From Zasmidium citrigriseum (lineage: Eukaryota > Ascomycota > Dothideomycetes > Mycosphaerellales > Mycosphaerellaceae), in the NCBI GenBank assembly GCA_002786025.1, contig NHNW01000059.1, positions 124,001 to 188,000 on the forward strand: DNA of 64,000 bases, given 5' to 3'. Position 1 is the stretch's first letter; each line of letters opens with the position of its first letter. The translations under genes and the position numbers were made by a program. The notes below the pieces were generated by a model that was given only the letters and a program-made list of their open reading frames with translations, had not been told where the DNA came from and made no database searches. Of the stretch, positions 55,809-64,000 are shown in pieces.

Positions 55809-57793
55809 ATGCGCAACATCCGCCTCACCTCCATCGCCACGACCGCCCTCCTCGCTACCCCCGTCCTCAGCGAGAAGACCATCTGTCCCATCCTCGGCCA
55901 ACAATACCCCATCCCAACCAACCTCTCCTGCTCGCCCCAATTCCTCAACGCAACGACCCACCTCACACACGCCCTCGACTCCAAAATCGCCTCCCACTCC
56001 AAAGGCTTCAACTTCACGACCTTCTCTCTTGGAATCTTCAGCACCGAGGAAACCTCCCTCAACCTGATCTACGAGTACCATCACACCGACTCATCGGTCG
56101 CGAATAGCAGTCATGGAACGAAGAAGGCTGATGCGGACTCGATTTATCGGATTGGGAGTGTTTCTAAGCTCGTGACGGTGTATCTGGCGTTGATTAGGAT
56201 GGGGGAGAGGGCGATGGGAAGGCCTATTACGGATTACCTTGGGGAGTTGAGGGGGTTGGAGATTAGGGAGGAGGATAGGGATTTTGATGCGGTGCTGCCG
56301 AAGTGGGAGGAGATTACGATTGGGGAGTTGGCGGGGCAGGTTGGGGGGTTGACGAGGGATTGTAAGTATTCAGTGCTTGGGAAAAGTGGATGGATTGATG
56401 TTGCTGACTTGTTGTGTAGATATGTATCAACCTGGTTTCGGTCCTTCGCTCGAGGATGCATTTCCGGAGATTCCCAAGGATCAGGTCTCGGGGTGTGCGA
56501 AGACGACGGAGGAGGGGAAGTTGTTGCCTTGTTCGGAGGCTGGTGAGTTCCTCTTCTCATTCCTTATACTGAAAATGATGTGATCGCTGACTTTTCTGCT
56601 TGCTCGATTGCAGAATTCATCCGTGGCGTGGGCAATCAACAACCGATATTCCCTTCGAGCTATACCCCCGTCTACAGCAACAACGGCTATGGCCTTATGG
56701 GCGCGGCGCTGGAACGGGCTGTCAATGCGTCTTTTGAGGACATTTTTGATGAGAGTCTTGTGCGTCCGTTGGGGTTGAAGGGGACTTCTGCTGTGACTCC
56801 TAACTCGACGAAGAATGGGATCATTCCAGGGAATGTTACGTCCAGCGGGTGGAATAGTGACTTTGGCGCTGTTGGACCGTAAGTGGAGTGGTCATTGTCG
56901 AGGCTATGTGTGGCTAATCGCTTGTGGTAGGGCTGGAGGCCATTTCTCGTCAACGAACGATATGGCGAGATGGGGCCGGGCGATCCTCAACAGCGATCTG
57001 CTCCCTGAGGCTACGACACGTCGATGGCTAAAACCTACGTCCTTTGTTGAGGACTTTGCCCAAGGTGTCGGTATGCCCTGGGAGATCTTCCGTGTCAAAG
57101 TTGACGGTTACTCCGTTGACCTGTACACCAAAGCCGGAGATTGTGAGTCTCCCCATTCCTCAATCCATCCACAAGTTATCTAACAAAATAGTCGGCGTCT
57201 ACCACACCCTCCTCGTCCTGATCCCCCAATACGGCCTCGGCTTCACCCTCCTGACAGCCACCCAAACTCAACCCCAGACGCTCCAGGTCCGCGAAGACAC
57301 ACCCAACCTCATCACGACGCACATCCTCCCCGCCGTCGCCCAGATCGCCCGCAACCAGGCCCTGACCAAATACGGCGGGCATTACAGCTCTCACCACCTT
57401 AACTCCTCCCTCACACTCTCCGTCGACTCCCTCCCAGGTCTCAAAATCACATCCTGGATCTCCAACGGCACCGACTTCCTCACCGATTTCCTCGCAAAAG
57501 CCAAGCTCGGCACGGACATCAGGCTCGTCCCCAATCTCCTCTACAACAAAAACAGTACCAAGATGGGGTTTACAGGGACGTTTAATGTTCCGATGGAGGA
57601 TGCGGACCCTGTTGCGGATGGGTATTTGGGCGAGTGGTATGGGAAGTGTGGCAGTTGGTTTGGGGTTAGTAGTGTTACGTGGGGGGATGTGGGGCTTGAG
57701 CAGTTTGTTTTTGAGGTGGGCGACGATGGGGTGGCTGAGGGGGTTGTTAGTAAGGGGTTGAGGGTTAGGATGGAGAAGGTGGGTGGGAAGTGA
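55809..57793 (+). CDS. Secreted beta-lactamase-fold serine hydrolase
   Basis: Five exons (55809-56361, 56420-56542, 56614-56878, 56931-57142, 57192-57793) give 584 residues. A signal peptide (IRLTSIATTALLATPVLS) starts the protein. The class C beta-lactamase/penicillin-binding fold is shown by the catalytic S117-V-S-K120 in IYRIGSVSK, by the YSNNGYGLMG motif (Tyr-x-Asn), and by GGHFSSTNDMARWGRAIL. A 200-residue C-terminal domain of low conservation follows. Many NxS/T sites suggest glycosylation. Fungal members act as esterases, transesterases or peptidases; this one is probably extracellular and its substrate is unknown. All introns keep phase. It is convergent with the DUF92 gene at 89 bp. 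Wobble composition alternates between C-rich and G-rich blocks. Confidence 0.9.
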
Positions 57794-57882
57794 TATGTTG
57801 ATGAGAAATAGGGTCTGTTGGAGAGACGTTTGCTCAAGAGGTGGATATATTACTATTAGTTCTTCTTCATCATAAAGACAAT

Positions 57883-58870
57883 CTACTTACTCAACTCCAA
57901 CCCCAACTCACCCGCAACGCCCATCGCCAACAAACTCGCCAATGCAGCCATAACGAAATTCACCCCATTATTCGTCAACAAATCACTTCCCAGTTTCACC
58001 CTCGAGCCATCCGGCAGCACCTTAACCCTCTGACCTCCCGCCCCCTCAACAACCTTCCCACTCCTCTTATCCGTCACGGTGACTTGCACCAGCGCCCCAA
58101 GAACAGAATCAATCACACTTCCCGCGAGCCCAGCACCAACAAGCAGACTGGCAGTCTTGAAATCCATGACCTTCCCAGGCTCTGCGAGGAAGATCGCCAG
58201 TCCAGCGACGAGAATGAGAAGTGCACTGCCAAGAGCACCGTAAAGTAGTCCTTCAGCAGTAACACCCCCATTCGTCCCCCTCGGAACCCGTCTCCAAGGC
58301 GCCGTAATCATGAACGGACTCCCTTTCGCCAGAATGCCCAATTCACTCGAAAAGGTATCCGCCGCGACGGCAGCATACTGCGCGATGATCCCGATTGGGA
58401 GCAGTTTCTCCAAAACAGGGAAATGCGGACCCGCGGAGAGGGAGAGCGTGCTGGAGATGAAAGGCGTGCTTCTCAAAAGCCACGCGTGTAAAAGGATCAG
58501 AATACACGCAAAACCAGAGTTCGCAAAGACCTGTGCAGAACGCCGGGCGCCTTCGCCGCCTGTTCCTCCCGTTGCCGACTGCGTGAGATGCGCTTTCTTC
58601 GCATGACCAATCTAGATACAAATCATCAGCATTTCGTCCTCCCAACGCCCAACTACGTACCTTGGTAACCACCGTCCCAAACAAAAAGAACACCATCAAC
58701 AACCAGAAAAACGCCGGCCAGGGGTGTAGCATATGGATCGTGGCGACCAGGATTCCGGAGAGGATGCCGCCGAAAGTGAGTTTTTTGCGCGTTTGGGCGT
58801 AGGTTACGAGGCCGATTGTTGCGGTGATTTGGGAGATGTGGGACTTTGCAAAGGGGGCGAGGGTGTCCAT
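57883..58870 (-). CDS. DUF92 / TMEM19-like integral membrane protein
   Basis: Two exons (58870-58661, 58611-57883) with a 49-nt intron give 312 residues. About six membrane spans are visible, beginning with LTFGGILSGILVATIHML and WPAFFWLLMVFFLFGTVVTK. The family fingerprint is clear: VTKIGHAKKAHLTQ, TGGEGARRSAQVFANSG, ADTFSSELGILAKGSPFMIT, and PRGTNGGVTAEGLLYGALGS. DUF92 includes the plant phytyl-phosphate kinase VTE6 and animal TMEM19. In fungi the role is not established; a CDP-alcohol or isoprenoid-phosphate kinase-like activity is a guess from VTE6. The ATG at 58870 is the only in-frame Met before the first span. Confidence 0.88.
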
Positions 58871-59339
58871 CTTGAAGGGTGGATGGGTTGAGTCGATGGT
58901 AGAGAGGATGTTTGGGATGGAGTGAGGTTGGAGGCGTTGTTCTCGGAAGGGGTGGCCGAGACCCACTTTCGCAAACTATCCCTCCCTTGTAGGAGCGACA
59001 ACACCTGTTGTTCTGGCAAACATAGAAACAGGTTGAATCAAGAGCAAACAAGGCTTGATCATTGGGCTCTAACGACTTGCTAACATCATTGAAAGAGGAG
59101 GAAGTGTTATGGTAGAAGTTCATATAGATTCCCCCACCACTAAAAGACCATATCCCAAATATATCCACAGTTCGAAGTAGATCTCACATCCAAAGGGTAT
59201 CCCATCAAAAGTCGTCCGTAACATCGTGAAGAAGCTGTAAAGTGACAAAAGAAAGCCTGTGCCGTCGCTGTCTCCATGCTCACTTTTCTGCATGCTTTTC
59301 TCCAACCCCAAACACCTTCCCAACAACCCCTTGCTGCTA
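58871..59339. other. Intergenic gap
   Basis: 469 bp: promoter of the DUF92 gene and 3' flank of the DUF7053 gene. Nothing else seen. Confidence 0.4.
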
Positions 59340-60857
59340 TCACGAAAAATGCGCCTTACTAACATGATGACTCACAGCCGCCTCATCCCCCTCAAACAAC
59401 CCACAAACCGGACATTTCGTAATACTCGTCGAACTCGCGCGGTGGTAATTATTCCCCGACGCCAGTCTTAAAGGATTTCGCTCTGGCGGGTTCTGCTGGA
59501 GGGACATCTGCGAGAAGCGTTGGTGGTCGGGCACGAGATTGCTCGCGGGACGGGGAGAGGGCTGTTCGCTGGAGGATTGGACGCTGACCTGGCTGGTGTT
59601 GGAGACGCGGCGTTGCCAGTCGGCGATGTTGCTGTTCGAGTTGGTGCGGCCATAGTCGGAGTTTGGGGCGGAGAGGGAGTTGGGGCGGTCGGCGGGGTGT
59701 TGTTGAGTTGGTGGTGGGTAGGCTTGGTATTCGTGGACGCGGTATTGTTGTTGCGGGTTGACGGGCAGTTTGGCGTCTGGGTTGGGAGAGGGTTGAGGGG
59801 AGGGCGTGCCGGTGCTGAAACTGCTGTCGCCGGGGAGTTCGGAGCGGAATTCTTGTTGTGGTTTGAATTGGCCTGGCTGTAGGCCGGGCGATTGTTGGGA
59901 GTAGGAAAAGTCGGCCGGGAGTTCGTTGATCATGGGCATTGCAGCGCCTGGGCCTGCTTGTCCATATTCTGGCCCGGCGTAGCCTTGTTGTTGGTATGCG
60001 GGTAGGTATTGACTGGTTCTGTGCTGGCTCTGGCTTTGTTGGCGCGCAATCTGAACATCGTGATAGTTCCCGAATCCCTTCTTATCCAGCCTGGGTGTTC
60101 TCGGCGGCGCAAAGCCAGACATCATGGACGGGCTCGGACTGCCTGGCGGACTCGACGTGGGCAGACTTCCCTCCGTGTCGCTGTATCCGCTCGGTTTCGA
60201 CGTTCTCAACTTGCCATTCTCAAACATGGCATGCAGCTTGCCCTCATCCAGCAGCTCTGCTTTCCGCGCCAATCTCTCGATCATCTTGCCCGTCGCATCT
60301 TTCGTCTCTTTCTTGACGAAGCTCGCAAGCGCCAAGTTGCACACGATCTCCACATCTTCTCTCAGGTATAGTCCATCCAAAGGTGTATCAACTCCCAGCT
60401 CTCTCGTCTCTCGTGGTTCGCCCGGCTGGTTCCCGCCAATGCTGTACTTATTGCGCAAGTCGACTCCGAAAGGCGCATAGACATGCGATTGTAATCCGTA
60501 CGGCTGGTTGTGGAAAACGCCCTTGAATGCGATCTTCTTGCGCATGCCAAAGCCCCAGGTGATGACCTCGTTGATCTCGTACCATTGGGAGAAGTACTCG
60601 TCGTTCGGCGCATCTGAAACCGGTACCAGTCAGCTTACAATCGCATCGCAAGTGGTATCTATGTCCTCACCTCGCGGCGCTTCAATCTGTTTACACCCCG
60701 TCACGAGCGGGTTCAGCTCGATGACCTCCTCATGGCTATGAAGCAGCTCGATGGCGAGCTGACGGGGCACATTGCTCGGCAGCGGCGTGATCTTGGTGTA
60801 GATGATTCGCTTGCCCATAGCGCCCGTCGACTCCGACTTGGACTTGGACTTCGACAT
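59340..60857 (-). CDS. DUF7053-domain protein with C-terminal zinc knuckle
   Basis: Two exons (60857-60671, 60613-59340) give 486 residues. Residues about 15-190 form a START-like DUF7053 domain: RIIYTKITPLPSNV, ELLHSHEEVIELNPLV, FHNQPYGLQSHVYAPFGVDLR, GGNQPGEPRETRELG, DGLYLREDVEIVCNLALASFVKK. The middle 230 residues are low-complexity (Ser, Pro, Gln, Tyr) and probably disordered. The last 25 residues contain CPVCGLFEGDEAAVSHHVSKAHF, a CxxC...H...H arrangement like a C2H2 or UBZ-type finger. A phosphoinositide or lipid-binding function of the first domain and ubiquitin or nucleic-acid binding of the finger are possible but unproven. No signal peptide. Confidence 0.85.
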
Positions 60858-62017
60858 ACAATAGCCAGAGAAGAAGGAAGATCAGAAGTAAGGAAGAGGA
60901 ACGGCCGCCTTACGGAGACACAGTCTGACGAAAGATTACAAGACAGAACCCGCCAGCTGGGATGGGAAGGAAAGGTGATCTGCGCTGCACGACGCAACGA
61001 GTCGTCTCCTCGTGGCTGCGCCCAAACGCAACGCATGGTGGTTGGTCGAGGGCAGAGCTGAAGGAAGCTGACAAGCCCTCGTCCCGCAGCTCTGAGTTTC
61101 TAGCGACATGCCGGAACGAACCCTGCCGATGGGGCAAGCTCAAAAATAGGTGGCGTTGCTCGCGCGCTGCTCTGCTCTGGAATTCTGCTTCCTAAACTCC
61201 GCCACAAAACACACACACATCTCGAAACAAATTGCCAACGTAGGCAGGCGTATTCGAGCTGTGAGTGTTACAGATGCAAGGATGATTGTTGCAGGGCGCG
61301 CATGGCAGAAGGGGGCTTTTTGGAATTCAAGGTCTTGGCTGGCGTTCATCAGATCATCGCCGGAACTTGGGGTACCCGCCAAGACAGGAGTTTGCCATCA
61401 ATTCGCCCTAGCATGAGTTCCACGGGCTTGGTGAGGACTAGAGAGGTAAGAGATGTTCATGTGTTGATGACGAGGCTGTCCGTGCTTCGATAGAATCGAT
61501 ACTCACAAGAAACTGCCAAGACGACATTGCTCGTTGGTCGTCATCGTTTGGTTCGCAGTGTTCGCGAATGTTTTGTAGATTGCACGGCGTACTAATGAGC
61601 AGGACAACAGAGACAGTCGACTTTGAGGAAGCAAGTAAAACACAAGCATGTCAAGTGACGGGAAGGCAGAAAATATATCATGCAAGAGAAAGTATACTGA
61701 ACAGGTCCAATGCCCGAAAGAGCTCATTAGGTTTACGAAAATCATACATGAGAAGAAGGGTACGAAAACCGGCCCTGCTCGAAACTCCAATAGAGGAAGA
61801 GAAAATAGCCATCGTCCCAACCACGGAGTGCAAGATAGTCTCCAAAGTCGACAGCCGTTCCAAGTGGCCTAATCAGGCTCACTTGTGACCAGAAGGCATC
61901 GTGAGCATTTCCAAGACGCCATGGGCCTAGATGAATCATTCCAACAGTGAATCACGTCGCTACCATCGATGACTGTACGCACAATATCAGCAACGAAAGA
62001 GTCCGTCAAGGTTTTGA
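60858..62017. other. Intergenic region between two minus-strand genes
   Basis: 1.16 kb. Promoter of the DUF7053 gene and 3' flank of the next gene. Small open frames exist on both strands but show no domain. Confidence 0.45.
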
Positions 62018-63665
62018 CTACACGCACCTGTCATGGGTGCCATCGACTCGCGGCTGCTTGCGCTTCGGCGTCTCTTCGTCATCCTCGTACAAGGGCTCCA
62101 ATGCCGCACCAGCAGTCGAGTCGGCATAGCTGCGCTTCCGTGTGTCGTTTCTCGGCACTTTCGCTCGTGGCGTCGTTTGATCATCAGGCTCTGCGTCCCA
62201 TTCGGAGCCGTTTGTTGCATGGTGACTGTTCGCTGAGCCCGGCCTTTGGCCATTGGACTGCCGACTCCATGTATCGTGTGACGGAGAGGGTTGTCTCGCG
62301 GTCTGAGCTGTCGGCGGAGGGAAATTGAGTCCAGGCAAATTGCTGAAAGAGTTGTTTCGACTCTTTGCTGCAGTCGGTGGAGGACCAAATGCCGGGCCGG
62401 GTGTTTGGAATACTAACTTTGGTGACCCAGTGACACCAAGCGCAGCCAAAACATCCTCCTGATTCTGATCTCGCACTGGCGGTAATGGCTTGGGTCGATT
62501 GAGATTTTGTGAAGACACGGAGTTGTTCCTCGAATGTCGATGGTGATGCACACTGCCCCTGCTAGAAGGTCGTAGTGCTTGCTCGAGATCGTCCAGTATT
62601 CCATTTGGTGGCTCGGATCGCTCCCTGCCTGCACCGATAGATGCCTGCCTCTGGTCAATGTCCATTTCGTACCTCTCATCCGCTGGGGTCGGTTCTCTGA
62701 TTAAGTCAGGAGTCGCCGACCGTGTCGAGAAGTTATCACCCTCTGCCCACTTGGGGTCGTAGCGACATCTGTATTTCTCGAGTAGTTCGGCAAGTGTAAT
62801 GACTTCTGAGCAAACTGCAGCGAAGTCTCTGAAGATGAGGCTGTCCTTGACCGCTTGCCAGGAGTCCGTTTGTCGCACACTCAAGAACGCCTCATCTCGC
62901 TTCGTGCCTGTGAAGTAATCGGATACTGATTCCCCGTCCGTGGCTTGTGGCAGGCGTGGTGCTAAAGCTTCCAACTCAGCTTCGCCAAACGTTGATGGCA
63001 GGGCTCGCTTTGTAGGTAACGGCGCCTTCCATTCTATCAGGCCCAGGCTCAGCTCGGAGTTAATCTCGTCTGGAAATCGGGCAAAGTAGCATTCTTCGTC
63101 GAATTCGTGCTCCAATGTTTCGCCAGCCGTGATTCTGTCGTCCATCGGGGGCATGGGATCGCCGTTTCCATCGAGCGGTGGCCCGCTTGAAGGGAAAGGC
63201 GCCGAGTTGTGTCTTCGAGTATTTCGGTTCATCGCATTCGGCGGTGGCTGCCACATCGGGGGAGCGCTTTGGGGAGTAGTAACAGGTTGCTGCCATCCTT
63301 GTTGAGGGCCAGGGAAATAGCCTTGCTGAGGATAGGGTTGATACTGCGGTGGTTGCATCTGCTGGAAAGGAGGCTGCTGCTGATATCCTGGGTACATTGA
63401 TTGGCCATAACCTGGTTGCCATCCTGGCTGCGGTGCGAATGGTGGTCGTTGCTGCGTAGGTGGTACGTAGCCAGGCGGTGGCGGGTATTTCGTTATGATG
63501 GGACCATTTCCTCTCGCTTTCTTAGCCGGCGGTGGGCCACTGCAAAAGTTAGGTAAAGCAAGATGTAACAAGTCAGACTGCATAGCGTGGCAGCCTTAGA
63601 GGAATGACGCACCTCTGATACGGGGCCTGGCCTTGGTGAGGAGAGAATTGCGGGGTTTGATACAT
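62018..63665 (-). CDS. Pro/Gln-rich protein of unknown function
   Basis: Two exons (63665-63613, 63539-62018) with a 73-nt intron give 524 residues. The first exon supplies MYQTPQFSPHQGQAPYQS. Then comes a basic PPAKKARG motif that may be a nuclear localisation signal, followed by about 100 residues rich in Pro, Gln, Tyr and Gly (for example PGYQQQPPFQQMQPPQYQ). Residues about 155-290 look folded: EHEFDEECYFARFPDEINSE, LGLIEWKAPLPTKRALP, FLSVRQTDSWQAVKDSLIF and ITLAELLEKYRCRYDPKWAEG. The rest is polar and disordered, ending in a basic KRKQPRV patch. I do not recognise the family. The layout suggests a chromatin- or RNA-associated nuclear protein. A donor (CAGGTGCGT) near the stop leaves a different C-terminus possible. 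Confidence 0.75.
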
Positions 63666-64000
63666 TTTGACAGGAAAGGCGTCTTTCTTTCTGACAATGC
63701 GGGAGGGCGCTCAGAGTGAAGTCGGGAAAGGAGTAGAAGGCTGCGGCACGGGCTGAGGCGTGTCGCTAAGAAAACAGATCTGAAGCGGACAGGGAGACGA
63801 TGTTGAGGGAGGTAGGGAGGGTGCAAAGAGATAGCTGGCGGAATCCGTTCCCTTGTGATGATGATTGTGCAGTTTTGCAGTTTGCTCTGCAGAAAAGCCA
63901 GGGTGGTGTTGTTGCTGTCTCAAGCTTCAAAAAGGGATGGCAATCAGACGCTGCCAACGCACCACCGTCGTGCGTGGCGGTGGGCGAAGTTCGGGGCCAG
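63666..64000. other. Right edge, promoter of the Pro/Gln-rich gene
   Basis: 335 bp upstream of the minus-strand gene at 63665. No other feature seen; the window ends here. Confidence 0.4.

Overview
The window is nuclear DNA of a filamentous ascomycete (Pezizomycotina). Genes carry short (about 48-70 nt) GT-AG introns. They include a fungal non-reducing polyketide synthase, a Zn2Cys6 regulator, a hydrophobin, a two-finger siderophore GATA factor and other Pezizomycotina families. A Dothideomycete (Mycosphaerellales-like) is my best guess, but that is inference. I see no rRNA, tRNA, CRISPR array or intact transposon. Exon structures were read by hand from splice sites and reading frames and have no transcript support.

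Left part (3.3-23.8 kb): a compact secondary-metabolite cluster. In order: a small Zn2Cys6 regulator, a short-chain dehydrogenase, an NmrA-like reductase, a 144-residue protein of unknown family, a 2-oxoglutarate/Fe(II) dioxygenase, an FAD monooxygenase fused to a C-terminal YCII-like domain, an MCT-type MFS transporter, a SAT-KS-MAT-PT-ACP-CMeT-R non-reducing PKS of 2561 residues, and a mitochondrial succinate/fumarate-type carrier. A methylating PKS with reductive release plus an FAD hydroxylase plus a 2OG dioxygenase is the core set of fungal tropolone pathways (3-methylorcinaldehyde, then dearomatisation, then ring expansion). I therefore propose a tropolone-type or related dearomatised aromatic polyketide. 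The first 3.3 kb and 23.8-26.1 kb hold no convincing gene.

Middle (26-41 kb): a PrpF-family isomerase divergent from a 14-TM MFS transporter, a hydrophobin, NMD3, a gamma-resorcylate-type decarboxylase, and a tandem array of four small LPRELRD-type (F-box/2EXR-like) proteins. The array genes share a conserved upstream element ending in TTACGTCA. eIF2B-alpha follows.

Right part (41-64 kb): mostly conserved housekeeping or regulatory genes. These are the iron regulator SreA with a consensus GATA site upstream, a COPI-associated Golgi membrane protein with six exons, a peroxisomal D-amino-acid oxidase, a second SDR paralogous to the cluster SDR, a secreted alpha/beta hydrolase, a HAD phosphatase, the Ca2+-regulated carrier SAL1, a secreted beta-lactamase-fold serine hydrolase, a DUF92/TMEM19 membrane protein, a DUF7053 protein with a C-terminal zinc knuckle, and a Pro/Gln-rich protein of unknown function.
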